64,000 nucleotides of DNA from Methanocrinis alkalitolerans (GCF_029167205.1 NZ_JARFPL010000002.1:40253-104252); one strand, 5' to 3'. Positions 8,150 to 18,300 are shown, counted from the first letter of the stretch. Notes: generated from the sequence alone by a model not told the origin. Numbers and translations: made by a program.

Positions 8150-9505
8150 ATGAGAGAGAAATCGGTGAAGCTGGTCAGGGCCTTTGCAAGTTCAGAGTTG
8201 AGGATGAACATCCTCCTATGTTTAAAAAATGAGAGTAAAGATATAAAAGACTTGCAGGCGGAGCTGGGTGGGAGAAACACCACCATCCTCCACGCCCTCA
8301 GGGATATGAGCGATTCTGATCTGGTGGCAAGAGATCGAGATGGTTATAAGCTGACCAACCTCGGAAAGCTTAAAGCCGGCCTCCTCTCGGGGATCCTCAG
8401 GACCTTAAACAAACTGGAAGAGAGGCCAGGTTACTGGCTGAACCACGACATAAGCGGCATACCCCCAGTGCTCCTTGAAAGGATCGGCATGCTCTTTCAG
8501 TCGGAGATCATATTCTCAGACCCCTCGGAGCCCTTGAAGTCCCACGAGACGCTGAAATCGATGCTGGCGAGATCGAAGAGCATCCGCGCCGTTCTTCCGG
8601 CGCTGATATTCCCAAACGGGTCGGATGCTTTCATAAGCGCTCTTAGAAGAGGCAGCTGCTTAGATCTCTTGCTGACCGAGGAAGTGACGGGTTTTCTCAT
8701 CGCCTCGGATGGAGTCCTGGATCCCGAGTTTAAGAAGTCCTTCAAATTCGATAACTTCAGGCTACGTCTATCCCGAGACGATATGAAGCTCGTCCTGATG
8801 GTCACCGAATCCTTCGTCTACCTGGGGCTCTTTCGAGAAGACGGCGTCTACGATATCGCATCGGGTACCATCTATACCGGAGAATGCGCCGTCACCTGGG
8901 GTACGAAGCTCTTCGAATATTACGCCGATGGATCCGTGGGCCTCGGCGAAGAGCGGCTGTTGGAGATGGCGTCATCCCAGAGGAGGGTGGCTGCCGAGAT
9001 GGCAGGGGACGGCCATTTTGATGGAGAGGACCCCTCTCTGGACGGGTCGGAGGCGATAATCCTCGTCGAAGATGACGTCGGCCATGCTGCCCTCATCCAC
9101 CGGATCTTCGAGGAGAGCGGTTCGAGAAGAGAGTTTCATCACCTGGCGAACCTTCGAGATGCGTTGAGGTGGATCGAGGAGAACAGAGGCCGAACGTTTC
9201 TGGTGATAGCAGACTACCTCCTCCCGGACGGCTGTGGCCTCGACCTCACGGGGAATGCGGAACGTCCCCTGGAGGTCGGCTTCCCTCTGGTGATCCTCAC
9301 CGGGTACGGCTCGGAGAAGATAGCTGTTGCTGCCTTCAAGTCCGGTGCTATGGATTACGTCATAAAAGATGCTGAGAGCATGCAGAAGCTTCCGGAGATC
9401 GCAAGGGAGGCCCTTCAGAAATGGCGCAAGAGGACGAGCCGGGACTCGGCCGAAGAGGGGCTGAAGAGCCTCGAGGCGGAGAAGGCCAGCCCTCTAAAGA
9501 TCTGA
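8150..9505 (+). CDS. filR1: FilR1-like regulator: winged HTH, FilR1 middle domain, receiver
   Basis: About 451 residues. Residues 5-80 form a winged helix-turn-helix (ELGGRNTTILHAL, then DLVARDRDGYKLT). Residues 105-255 match the middle domain of the methanogenesis regulator family (formerly DUF1724). The C-terminal third is a response-regulator receiver with the acidic pair in ILVEDD, phosphoacceptor Asp near 355 (VIADYLLPDG), Thr in VILTGYG and Lys in VIKD. This HTH-middle-receiver order is that of FilR1, the DNA-binding response regulator of the M. harundinacea Fil system. The ATG at 8150 has GGAG 11 bases upstream; a GTG at 8138 adds four residues. It converges on the FilI-like kinase with a gap of 6 bases. 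Orthology is inferred from domains and context. Confidence 0.85.
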   Translation: MREKSVKLVRAFASSELRMNILLCLKNESKDIKDLQAELGGRNTTILHALRDMSDSDLVARDRDGYKLTNLGKLKAGLLSGILRTLNKLEERPGYWLNHDISGIPPVLLERIGMLFQSEIIFSDPSEPLKSHETLKSMLARSKSIRAVLPALIFPNGSDAFISALRRGSCLDLLLTEEVTGFLIASDGVLDPEFKKSFKFDNFRLRLSRDDMKLVLMVTESFVYLGLFREDGVYDIASGTIYTGECAVTWGTKLFEYYADGSVGLGEERLLEMASSQRRVAAEMAGDGHFDGEDPSLDGSEAIILVEDDVGHAALIHRIFEESGSRREFHHLANLRDALRWIEENRGRTFLVIADYLLPDGCGLDLTGNAERPLEVGFPLVILTGYGSEKIAVAAFKSGAMDYVIKDAESMQKLPEIAREALQKWRKRTSRDSAEEGLKSLEAEKASPLKI

Positions 9506-9511
9506 GCCTCT

Positions 9512-12154
9512 TCAAGAGGTCGGAAGGGTGAAGAGGACGGTCGTACCTTTCCCCTCCCCCGGCTCCGCCCAGATCTTCCCTCCATGGACCTCTATGATCC
9601 TCCTGACTATAGCAAGTCCGACGCCGCTGCCCTCTGACTCTGGGTCGAGCTTGTAGAATAGGTCGAAGATCTTCTCCCGCTGATCGCTCTCTATCCCGAT
9701 ACCGTTGTCCCGGACGAAGAAGACCGGCCCCACCCCCTCCTTCCGCCATCCTATCTCGATCTCGGGATGGGGCTCGACCCCCATGTACTTGATGCTGTTC
9801 TCGACGAGGTTGGTAAGAGCCTCCTCCATCCTCAACCTGTCACCCCGAATGGCAGGCCAGCTCTCCGGGAGGACGACCTTGATAAGCCTTGCTTTTATCT
9901 TATCGGATAGAGCTTCTAGAACCTCATGGACGACCTCTCCGAAGGAGACCTCCTCCGGCGGGTTCACCACCCTGCCGATCCGGGAGAGCTCCAGGGTGTC
10001 TTTGAGGAGGTGGTCCATCTTGACAGCAGCATCCTCTATCATCCCAAGGTCGGTCTCGATATTATCAAGATCGCCATCGGATATGTCCTCCCTGAGGAAG
10101 CCGGCGAACCCCTGGATGGTGACCAGGGGAGATCGAAGGTCGTGGGAGACGGTGTAGACGAACCGCTCCATCTCGGCGTTCTTCGCCTCCACCTCGCCGA
10201 TCCTCTCCTCTAGCTCGTCCTTAGCCCTCTCCAGCTCCCGGCGGGTCCGGGACCGGATGATCTCCCCGCCGACGATCCCCGCCACCACCTGGAGGGCCGA
10301 TATCTCGCTATTGGTCCAGACCCTTTCGGAATGGCAGTCGTCGAAGCCGATGAAGCCCCATAGCTGATCCTCCATGATGATGGGGACGATCAGGATGGAG
10401 ACGATCCCCTGGGGCTCCAGGTACGCCCTCTCCGGCTCGGGGAGGTCCTTGACGAGACCTCTGTAAGGTCTCCCCCTCAAGATCGTCTCATAAAAACGAG
10501 ATGAATCGGGGAGGTATGGGAGGTTCTGAAGGACGGGGTTGTTTATCTGGGGCTCGATCTCCCCTTTCGTCCACTCGTAACGCTGGCTCATGAGGACCTC
10601 CCCATCTTCGGTCCGGTTCTCGAAGATGTAGGCCCGGTCCGCCTCCACCGCCTCTCCCAGGAGCTGGAGGGCGTCGATGATGACGCGGTCGATATCGGAG
10701 TTGATGAGGAGAGTGTAGGAGGCTATGGCGGCGGCGGAGAGGAGCATATCCCTTCTGACGAGTTCCATCTCGGCATCTTTCAGATAGGTGATGTCCCTTG
10801 AGATGCCGCATATCCCCACTATATTTCCCTGGTCGTCTCTCAGGGGGACCTTGATGGCGTGAAAGGCGGTCGAGATCCCGTCGACGATCTCTCGGGAGAC
10901 TTCGCCAGCGAAGGGTCTGCCGGAGAGGACCTGGGAGTCTGCCTCGCGAATTATTGCCGCTGTTTCGGGGCCGAAGAGGATCTCGTCCCCTTTTCCCAGG
11001 ATCTCCGAGGACGACATCTTAAAGATCTTCTCCATTACGGGATTGACCTGGACGTACCTGCTCTCCCGGTCTTTGATGAAGATGCAGTCCTGGGCGGTCT
11101 CGAAGATCGCCCGAAACCTCTCCTCGGTCTCCAGAAGCCTATGGTTGTAGATCTCAAGGCGGTCCAGCATCTCGTTGATCGAATCTGCGAGGGTCCCGAG
11201 CTCCCCCCGTCTCAACTCAGAAATCCGGCCCTTATCAGGCTCCTCAGACATTTTTATCTCATCGACGGAGGTGGTGATGACGGAGAGAGGGGACAGGACG
11301 GACCGTTCCAGGAAGATGAGGACCACCCCCCCGAAGACGAAGCTCGCCAGGACCATCGCCATTAGAAGATAGCCCATGATCTCAGTGCCCCTCTGGTGGA
11401 TATCCCTCGGAATGTGAGCCTCCAGGAGGATGGACGGAGATCCGCGTATATCCTCGATGGTCTTGAAGGCGAGGAGCGTCTCGTCGTCAACCGGCCTGAT
11501 CAGGACGGGCGAGTCCCGGTATCCGATACCATTGATCTTCGATGGCGCCTGATGAGGATCGACGGGCACTATCCTCAGGACGCCGTTGATACGACGACCA
11601 AGCTCTTCGACCCTGGCCTCGTCGAGGTGGCGACCTACGACGAGGGTGCCTTCGATGGGGCCTTTCCACTGGCTGTCCAGGATGGGGCGAGAGCTTATCA
11701 TCATCACCCCGCCGTCAAGGGCGATGATCCCGGCTACATGATCTTCTGGGTGGGGATGATAAATGAGGTGGTCGCCCTCAGCGAGGTACGGGACGGCCGG
11801 ATTATGCCAGGTGGCGTAAACCAATTCGCCGGAGCTGTTGTAAAATAGCATGAAGCTGACGCCCAGGTTGTTGAGGGTTGCTTCGTTCAGGTTAGCCAGG
11901 ACGTAATCCTCGTTTACGTCTGATACGAACTGGCTGGTTTCATCCCAAGGGGCCCAGTCGCCGCTGATCCTGCCCAGGGCGGCGAGCTCCTCCTGGAGGG
12001 CAAAGGCGATGGTTTCGATCTTTCGGCCTGCGTCTTCCTCCTCCAGCTCGTCGAGGCTTTTCGTCATGAGCAGGATCATGACGCCGCTGATGATCGCGAT
12101 CATGACGAAGATTAGAGCGCCGGTGACTAAAAGAGTGCTTTTCCGCAGAGTCAT
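9512..12154 (-). CDS. filI: FilI-like sensor histidine kinase (CHASE4-HAMP-PAS-GAF-HisKA-HATPase)
   Basis: The 880-residue membrane kinase has a first helix at about residues 8-28, an extracytoplasmic CHASE4-type sensor (contains WAPWDE) to about 250, and a second helix near 260-285. A HAMP linker, a PAS domain (RFRAIFETAQDCIF), a GAF domain (about 470-630) and the kinase core follow. The core has the H-box VSHDLRSP with His671, an N-box TNLVENSIKY, DNGIGIE, and GSGVGLAIV. This layout matches FilI of M. harundinacea, reported to phosphorylate FilR proteins and also to be linked to carboxylated acyl-homoserine lactone signalling. It starts 28 bases after the FilR2-like gene, so the two are probably co-transcribed. 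Confidence 0.88.
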   Translation of the reverse strand: MTLRKSTLLVTGALIFVMIAIISGVMILLMTKSLDELEEEDAGRKIETIAFALQEELAALGRISGDWAPWDETSQFVSDVNEDYVLANLNEATLNNLGVSFMLFYNSSGELVYATWHNPAVPYLAEGDHLIYHPHPEDHVAGIIALDGGVMMISSRPILDSQWKGPIEGTLVVGRHLDEARVEELGRRINGVLRIVPVDPHQAPSKINGIGYRDSPVLIRPVDDETLLAFKTIEDIRGSPSILLEAHIPRDIHQRGTEIMGYLLMAMVLASFVFGGVVLIFLERSVLSPLSVITTSVDEIKMSEEPDKGRISELRRGELGTLADSINEMLDRLEIYNHRLLETEERFRAIFETAQDCIFIKDRESRYVQVNPVMEKIFKMSSSEILGKGDEILFGPETAAIIREADSQVLSGRPFAGEVSREIVDGISTAFHAIKVPLRDDQGNIVGICGISRDITYLKDAEMELVRRDMLLSAAAIASYTLLINSDIDRVIIDALQLLGEAVEADRAYIFENRTEDGEVLMSQRYEWTKGEIEPQINNPVLQNLPYLPDSSRFYETILRGRPYRGLVKDLPEPERAYLEPQGIVSILIVPIIMEDQLWGFIGFDDCHSERVWTNSEISALQVVAGIVGGEIIRSRTRRELERAKDELEERIGEVEAKNAEMERFVYTVSHDLRSPLVTIQGFAGFLREDISDGDLDNIETDLGMIEDAAVKMDHLLKDTLELSRIGRVVNPPEEVSFGEVVHEVLEALSDKIKARLIKVVLPESWPAIRGDRLRMEEALTNLVENSIKYMGVEPHPEIEIGWRKEGVGPVFFVRDNGIGIESDQREKIFDLFYKLDPESEGSGVGLAIVRRIIEVHGGKIWAEPGEGKGTTVLFTLPTS

Positions 12155-12182
12155 GACACTTCAGCCTCAGGGTCTTCAGGGT

Positions 12183-12689
12183 TTATCGCTCCTCCACAAG
12201 AACATAGCTTCCCTCATCCGTTTCAGGTGGGTCTAGGGCGCCGGTTACATTCGAACCAGTATCTTTTACCTCCTCGACGATCTTCTGCAGCTCTTCCAGT
12301 CGGAGGGGCTTTGTCAGGTAGCCGTTGACTTGGTGGCTGCGAGCCTTCTGCAGATCCTCTTCATTGGTGGAGGTGGTGAGGACGACGACTGGGATCGTCT
12401 TCAGCCTCTCGGAGCTCTTCATCTCAGAGAGGACCTGGTGGCCGTCGACCTTCGGGAGCCGGAGGTCCAGGATCGCCAGCCTCGGAAGAACGGCCTCCTC
12501 GGTCCCACGCCTCCGGAGATAGTCCAGCGCCGCATTCCCGTCCCTCACCCAGTCGATCCCGCCGGAGAAGCCGAGCCGCTCAAAGGACCTCATGACTATC
12601 ATGGCGTGAGCGTTATCGTCCTCTACCAGCAGGATCTGGAAAGACTCTTCCGCCTTCCCGATCTCCTCAACACCTCGATCTTCCCTCAT
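12183..12689 (-). CDS. filR2: FilR2-like receiver-only response regulator
   Basis: The 168-residue protein is a single receiver domain (residues 17-145) with short tails and no output domain. It has ILLVEDD, the phosphoacceptor Asp75 in AILDLRLPK, Thr in VVVLTTS and Lys in YLTKPL, close to the Rcp1-type stand-alone receivers. Position just upstream of, and on the same strand as, the FilI-like kinase fits FilR2, the receiver-only partner in the Fil system. It may act as a phosphate sink or protein-binding output; this is inference. The ATG at 12689 is preceded by GGGGAGAG. Confidence 0.85.
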   Translation of the reverse strand: MREDRGVEEIGKAEESFQILLVEDDNAHAMIVMRSFERLGFSGGIDWVRDGNAALDYLRRRGTEEAVLPRLAILDLRLPKVDGHQVLSEMKSSERLKTIPVVVLTTSTNEEDLQKARSHQVNGYLTKPLRLEELQKIVEEVKDTGSNVTGALDPPETDEGSYVLVEER

Positions 12690-12865
12690 CTCTCCCCAAC
12701 CACCTTCTCCATCAGACCATCTGAGCTCCCTGATGATGGGCGAGATCCACGATACCCGTCAGCGATATGAAGATGGCCCTTGAAAAATAACGACGACCGA
12801 CGGGGATTATCGGCGATTGCTGAGAATAGATCAAGGCCCACCGACTGCATAAAGGGGCGATAAGG

Positions 12866-12948
12866 TGCGGGGAACGGGATTCGAACCCGCGAACTCCTGC
12901 GAGACGGGATCTTAAGTCCCGCGCCTTTGGCCACTTGGCAACCCCCGC
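12866..12948 (-). tRNA. tRNA-Leu (anticodon TAA)
   Basis: A class II tRNA of 83 bases on the minus strand. The acceptor stem pairs GCGGGGG with TCCCCGC (last pair G-U) and the discriminator is A. The anticodon stem CGGGA/TCCCG closes the loop CTTAAGA, giving anticodon TAA at 12912-12914. A long variable arm and the T-loop TTCGAAT follow. CC but not a full CCA is encoded after the discriminator. Confidence 0.96.
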
Positions 12949-13046
12949 CCGATCTACTGTGCAAAACCGTGATACTTCAAGGCTTTGAACTGGAGCGCAC
13001 CGACGCATGCGGAGTTGAAGCGCGCAAGATAAATAGTTTCCCGCAA

Positions 13047-13367
13047 GTGCAAACCCATCCCGAAACGTCCGGATTTGAGGACGGTGAGGTCCTCGCCGTG
13101 ATCGGCGAGCTCCACGCCTACAAATCCATCCCCGGCACCACCCTCCGAAGGTACGTCAACCGGGTCCAGAGCTCCATCGATACCGACTGCAGGCCCGCCT
13201 TCCTCAAGGGGATGATCGTGGGGACTGCGATCTGGGAGAACCTGGTAGTCGACCGCGCCGACCTTGAGAGGCGGATCGACGGCGAGATGAAGAGGAGGCT
13301 GCGACGGATCATCGAAGACCTCGACCGGTCTGATGCTGATCCGATCCGAGATCCACAGGTAGGATAG
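13047..13367 (+). CDS. Small protein of unknown function
   Basis: The frame from GTG at 13047 encodes about 106 residues with strong GC at third positions, so it is probably a real gene. The body contains GELHAYKSIPGTTLRRYVNR, a hydrophobic segment KGMIVGTAIWENLVV and a basic helix ending MKRRLRRIIEDL. There is no signal peptide. I do not recognise the family. A longer frame starts inside tRNA-Leu and cannot be right. A TATA-like ATAAATA at 13030-13036 would place transcription start near 13057, which favours the GTG at 13098 (about 89 residues). The start is therefore uncertain. Confidence 0.55.
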   Translation: MQTHPETSGFEDGEVLAVIGELHAYKSIPGTTLRRYVNRVQSSIDTDCRPAFLKGMIVGTAIWENLVVDRADLERRIDGEMKRRLRRIIEDLDRSDADPIRDPQVG

Positions 13368-13510
13368 AGACGATAGACAGATCTGAGAGAGACAGATCTG
13401 AGATCGACCAAATTCGAACCCGGCCGTCCTTCAATCAGCCCTCTTCTTATCATATCAACAGCTCTCCCACGCCCAAACCTGTTATACCCCAAAATCCAAT
13501 TCCGTCCTCC

Positions 13511-13966
13511 ATGGAGAAAGGGATATACACCCTCGTCCTCCGGCTGGAGTCGGACCGGGTGATAGAGGTCGGCTCCCTGGGCCCGGTCCGTTTCAAGGAG
13601 GGGTACTACGCCTACACCGGCTCCGCCCGGGGCGCAGGCGGCCTCGCCCGGGTCGCCCGCCACATCGCCGTTATGGAGGGGACGAACCCCGCTCGAAGGT
13701 GGCACATAGACCGGCTCCTCCCCATCTCGACCCTGGTGGAGGTGGTGGCCACCGTCACCGGGGATGACCTGGAGTGCGCCATCGCCAGAAAGATCGGCGA
13801 ACGGCTCCCTTCCGTCGACAATTTCGGCTCTACCGACTGCCACTGCCCCTCCCACCTCCACTTCTCCTCCGATCGCCAGGAGATCCTGGAGGCGGTGAGG
13901 GCCGCCCACCCTCGGCCGTCCTCAGACGAGAAGGAGGTGGCGGAGGATGGTAGCAAAGAAGACTAA
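13511..13966 (+). CDS. DUF123 / Uri-type GIY-YIG-like protein
   Basis: The 151-residue protein begins KGIYTLVLRL and has VGSLGPVRF, GYYAYTGSARG, RHIAVMEG, RRWHIDRLL, CAIARKIGE and STDCHCPSHLHF, the hallmarks of the DUF123 family (COG1833). That family is a compact relative of GIY-YIG endonucleases found in archaea and some bacteria; its substrate is not established. The conserved Tyr, Arg, His and Glu positions of the family seem present. The last 45 bases overlap the convergent permease gene. The tail after SHLHF is charged and may be dispensable. Confidence 0.82.
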   Translation: MEKGIYTLVLRLESDRVIEVGSLGPVRFKEGYYAYTGSARGAGGLARVARHIAVMEGTNPARRWHIDRLLPISTLVEVVATVTGDDLECAIARKIGERLPSVDNFGSTDCHCPSHLHFSSDRQEILEAVRAAHPRPSSDEKEVAEDGSKED

Positions 13967-15151
13967 GAGGCCGCAGATGGTGAGGGGAAGGGTGTAGCCG
14001 ATGAGCGCCTCCTTCAGACCTGAACCCGTAGTATCCTTCACCAGCCAGAAGTAGGGGTCGCTGAAGCTGGAGAATAGATAGGCCCCCGCGGCGATGGAGA
14101 AGAGGAGGGTGACGGGCTCCAGGGGGTAGCCGCTCATCATCTCGGCGGCGATCACCACCGTCACCACCCTCGACCCCTGTGCGAGCTGGATGAGGGACGC
14201 CACCAGAAAGGGGAGAACTACTGCCGGAACGAGCTGCCCCAGCCCTGCATATAGATCGGGGCCGAGGCCGCTCTCGGCGATGACGTAACCGAAGGCCCCA
14301 GCCCCGCATAAATCGAAGATGATGACCCCCGCCCTCCTGGTCGCCGCCCGGATCATCTCTGCAGCCTCTTTTTTGGCCATAGCCACCGAGAGGAGCGCCC
14401 CGGCCAGGAGGGCGACGTCGGGGGACCCAAAGAACCACGGATCGGAAGAGAAGATGCCGACGACGATCAGAACCAGGGGGAGAGCCAGGGGCGCCCATGA
14501 GAGGAGCCTCGGGGGGAGGGGGGCGGTCTGCGCCGGCGCCACCGTCTCCTCGACGACGGAAAGGCGTTTGAGGTAGAGGAAGGCGAAAACGAGGAGGAGA
14601 AGAGAGAGGGGGAGGCCGAACTTCACAGCCTCGAGGGGGTCGACCCCCAGGGACCCGGTGAGGGTGACCATCACCGGCGACGGGTATACGAGGTTGAAGG
14701 ATATCAAAGAGAAGAGGGCCACCGAATAGAGGTACCTCCTCGCCGACCCCCCCTCCGTCCTCCCCATCTCCCTCACCACCGGCTCAAGGATCAGGTAAGA
14801 TGTCAACGGGCACATCGCCGGGAGCGCCACCAGGTACCCCGACAGGCCGGAGGCAAAAAGCCCCCCCTTCTGGCCGACGAGCAAAAGAAGGTCTGCGACG
14901 ATCCTCTCCACCGCCCTGGACCGACGGAGCTGCTCGGCGATCACCGACCCGGAGAAGACGATGATCGCCAGGGCCGAGAAGATCCGGGCCAGCCCCGTCG
15001 ATACCGTGCCCGTCAGCTCCGGACCCATCCCGACGAGGACCCCGAAGACGAGAGCCGAGACGACGAGGCTCAGGAAGGGGGAGAGGCCGATCCTGGCCGT
15101 CATGATGCCCACCAATAGGATAGCCACCAGGAAGGCAGGGAGGAGGTCCAT
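13922..15151 (-). CDS. GntP-type permease
   Basis: A 409-residue integral membrane protein with around ten to twelve hydrophobic segments. The N-terminal PAFLVAILLVGIMTARIGLS and the later IIFDLCGAGAFGYVIAESGL region resemble the GntP/anion-permease group (gluconate and related organic acid symporters). Duplicated halves are suggested by similar glycine-rich helices. It stands alone, divergent from the large surface protein gene, and its 3' end overlaps the DUF123 gene by 45 bases. The substrate cannot be told from sequence; the DUF401 permease family is an alternative label for the same general fold. Confidence 0.7.
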   Translation of the reverse strand: MDLLPAFLVAILLVGIMTARIGLSPFLSLVVSALVFGVLVGMGPELTGTVSTGLARIFSALAIIVFSGSVIAEQLRRSRAVERIVADLLLLVGQKGGLFASGLSGYLVALPAMCPLTSYLILEPVVREMGRTEGGSARRYLYSVALFSLISFNLVYPSPVMVTLTGSLGVDPLEAVKFGLPLSLLLLVFAFLYLKRLSVVEETVAPAQTAPLPPRLLSWAPLALPLVLIVVGIFSSDPWFFGSPDVALLAGALLSVAMAKKEAAEMIRAATRRAGVIIFDLCGAGAFGYVIAESGLGPDLYAGLGQLVPAVVLPFLVASLIQLAQGSRVVTVVIAAEMMSGYPLEPVTLLFSIAAGAYLFSSFSDPYFWLVKDTTGSGLKEALIGYTLPLTICGLLVFFATILRHLLLV

Positions 15152-15202
15152 GGAGGAGGTGTATCACCGTATCCCTATAAAAGGCCCGCCCAGAATTTTT
15201 TT

Positions 15203-15232
15203 ATGAGTTAGATAATATGAAATATAACTCAT
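15203..15232. promoter_or_regulatory. Inverted repeat in the divergent promoter region
   Basis: ATGAGTTA at 15203-15210 is mirrored exactly by TAACTCAT at 15225-15232, around an AT-rich 14-base centre. It lies in the 193-base spacer between the leftward permease and the rightward surface protein, a suitable place for an operator. No known regulator is implied. Confidence 0.45.
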
Positions 15233-15253
15233 GGTAAATCACGTATTCTTATA

Positions 15254-15283
15254 TGGTGCCGTACCGCCTGGTGCCGTACCGCT
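15254..15283. repeat. Tandem 15-bp repeat upstream of the surface protein gene
   Basis: TGGTGCCGTACCGCC is followed directly by TGGTGCCGTACCGCT, a two-copy 15-base repeat with one mismatch. Each unit contains the near-palindrome GGTGCCGTACC. It is 20-50 bases upstream of a TATA-like box and could hold two activator or repressor sites. Confidence 0.8.
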
Positions 15284-15301
15284 TAATTGTTCCGAAATTC
15301 C

Positions 15302-15307
15302 TTTATA
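15302..15307 (+). promoter_or_regulatory. TATA box of the large surface protein gene
   Basis: TTTATA in an AT-rich stretch lies about 40 bases before the ATG at 15345, which puts transcription start near 15332. A GAGGGAG ribosome-binding site sits just before the ATG. Confidence 0.5.
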
Positions 15308-15344
15308 GAAGAAAAACAATAAAACGTCTGCTCAGAGGGAGCTT

Positions 15345-18300
15345 ATGAAGGGTGGATCTTGGACGATACCCCCCAAACGGGGCAGGGCAGCTCATTTCTT
15401 CTGTCTAGCCTGCCTCATACTAACTTCGGTATATGCCCCCACCGCATCCGCCTGGACCTTCCCCTTCTCTATCCCCTTCCTCAACAGCCCCGATGAAGGT
15501 CTGAACCTCGATCTGGAGTTGAATCAGATCCTGGTGGAATATGGAGGGTCTGCCACCTACACCATCCGCCTAAAAAATTTGGGGCAAGAGGGGTTAACCG
15601 ACTTATCGATAAAAGACAACTTCGGCCAGGTCGGGTTCGTCGCCCGCCTTCCAGCAGGCGGATCCGCGAAGTTCACAAGAACGACGCCCCCCCTCAAGGC
15701 CGCCACCCGCCTTGAGGTGGTGGCCACCTCCAGAGGCGAGGAGGTGGCCAGGATCGAGGCCTCCGTCCAGGTGGGGATGCCCGCGGAGGTCTTCTCGGTC
15801 CCGATTATGGAGTTCGCAAAGCCCCTGGCGTATGGAGACCAAACCCTCAAGATCACGGCCGCCACCCCCGAGATCGAGCTCGCGGTCGGGGCCGACCCCG
15901 CCGCCGTCCGGCCGGGGGAGAAGGCGACGGTGAGGATGACCGTCACCAACCGATCTCCAAAGCCCCTGAGAGATGTGGCGATCACAGGTCCCGGCTGGAC
16001 GGTGGAGGTGGGAGACCTCAACCCCGGTGAGTCAAAGGCCTCCACCAGAGCCCTGACCGTCGTCGAAGACTTCTCGACGGAGGTCTCGGCCGCCGGGTAC
16101 ACCGACGACGGTGAGAGGGCGGCGGACCGGAAGTCCTTGAAGGTCTCCACCGTCAGCCCGGATCTATCGGTGACGGTGGTATCCGGGCCGGAAGCTCCGG
16201 GGCAGCCCGCAGCCATCGAGTACAAGTTGAAGAACGAGGGCGAGACGGACCTCCACCGGGTGACCCTGAATGACGGCGACGGCGCCACCCTCGCCATCCT
16301 CGCAAAGCTCGGTCCGGGAGAGGAGAAGAGCCTGACCACCGCCGCCCAGAGGACGGAGGCGGGCGGGGCTCTGGAGGTGAAGGCCCTGTCTGCTGAAGGA
16401 AGAGAGGTCATAGGAGAGGTCGTCGTCGCGCCCTCCGCCAGCGTGCCCTCCGCCGGGAGGTCTTCGACGAGATCTCGGACCTCCACCGACCCCTTCGATA
16501 CCGTGGGCTTCGGAGATGGGCTCAAGTTCCAAGAGATGGACCTGGACCTGAAATTCGATCAGAGGTTGGATTTCGGCTTTGGAGATCTCTCTGGGCCGCT
16601 TCCCACAGGAGGGGATGGGGCGGCGGCGGGACCGTCTGCGGGATCAAAGGAGACGGATACTAAAGCTGAGACCGGAAAGTCGAAGCTGGTGGTGACTCTC
16701 CAGGTCAACAGGAGCCTCGTCCACAAAGGCGAGATGATCGGGTATAGGTGCACCGCCGTGAACCGGGGAACGGCTCCTTTGACAGATCTGGTCCTCGGTT
16801 GCGGCGAAGATAGAGCGACGGCATCGATCCTTGCCCCCGGCGACGGCATCCCTCTCGAAGGGGCGATGAGGGCGGAGGGGACGGTGAACCTGACGGCTTT
16901 CGCCTCAGCCACAGGGTTTGACGGATCGATCCTCGAGGATGAGGCCACCCTCGAGATGGAGGTCGTATCTCCAGACCTGTTGATGGAAGTTCATAATGAC
17001 CCCGAGGAGATCTGCCGGGGTCAGAGGGTCTCCATCGTCGTCCGGCTTGAGAACACCGGAGACGATCCCCTCTCAGACCTGAGGGTCTCAGACGACCTGG
17101 GAAAGATCGGAAAGGTTCTGCTCCTGGGACCTGGGGAGGAGAGGACCCTCATGAGAGACTCGGCGATCTATGAGAGCCTCGACGACGAAGTCAGGGTCGA
17201 TGCCGTCGATTCCACCGGAAGTCGGCTCTATAGGTCAAAGATCCTGAACTTCCGTCTTATGGAGCCGAGGATGGACCTCACCGTCGATCCTCAGAGGAGG
17301 GCGGCGTATCCGGGTGAGACGGTGGAGGTGGTCTGGACCATAAGGAACGTCGGCGAGGTGGATCTCGAAGACGTTACCTTTGTGGGGGAAACAGAGAGCA
17401 CCTTCAGGCTTCCAGCCGTCGCCGCCGGAGGCAGAACCCAGGTATCCTCCACCTACTCCGCCGACGAGAGCCGGGAGGTGACGGGCCGGGCCGAAGGAAG
17501 GACCCCCGGCGGTGAGACGGTCTCTGCCTCCGCCGCCTTCGAGATCAAGGTCGTCTCGCCGGGGATCGGCCTCAACGTCAGGCCCTCCGAGGTGGAGGCC
17601 CGCCCCCAGGGGCCCTTCAACCTGACGTTCCTCGTCACAAACACCGGAGACGACCTCCTCAGGGACGTCACCGTCTCGGAGAAGAGCCTGGGCACCCTGG
17701 ATCAGATCGGAAGGCTCGATCCGGGAGACTTCAGAGTTACAACCCACGAATTCTTCGCCGAGACGAACACCACCTTCAACCTCCAGGCGGAGGGGACCGA
17801 CACCATGGGGAAGGGCTGGACCGACTCTCAGATGGTGAGGGTGAAGCTCGTATCCTCCAAGATCGACCTCTCCGCGTCGTCGGACCCGGCAAAGACCGCC
17901 CCCGGCGGAACCGTCAACCTCGTCTTCACCGTCAAGAACCCGGGAGACGTCCCCATCTTCAGCACCTTCATCATGGGGAGGACCCTCGGCCACCTGGGGA
18001 CGATAGACTACATATCGCCGGGGTCCAGCCGGGCCATAGAGAGGGAGATAGAGGTATCCCAGGAGTTGGAGGAGGAGATAACCGCCGAGGGATTCACCCG
18101 GGACGGGAGCTCGGTGAGGGACAAAGATATCCTCCTGGTGGGGCTGACGGTTCCTGACCCTCCAGCCGAAGAGCCCGCCGCCGAGATCGTCTCCAAGGGA
18201 GAAGATGATACCGCGGCGAGGGCAGATCCGGCGGCGGGGGTGGCCGGAGAAGGATATCGTGAAGTTTCCATCGACGGTGAGAACGTCACCGAAAGGGAGG

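Noticed and set aside
12927..13046. N-terminal extension of the 13.0-kb protein
   Set aside because: The extended frame begins inside tRNA-Leu on the other strand and lacks coding character.
13405..13425. tRNA-like T arm (minus-strand GGGTTCGAATTT)
   Set aside because: No acceptor, anticodon or D arm can be paired around it; probably a chance match, or at most a tRNA scrap.
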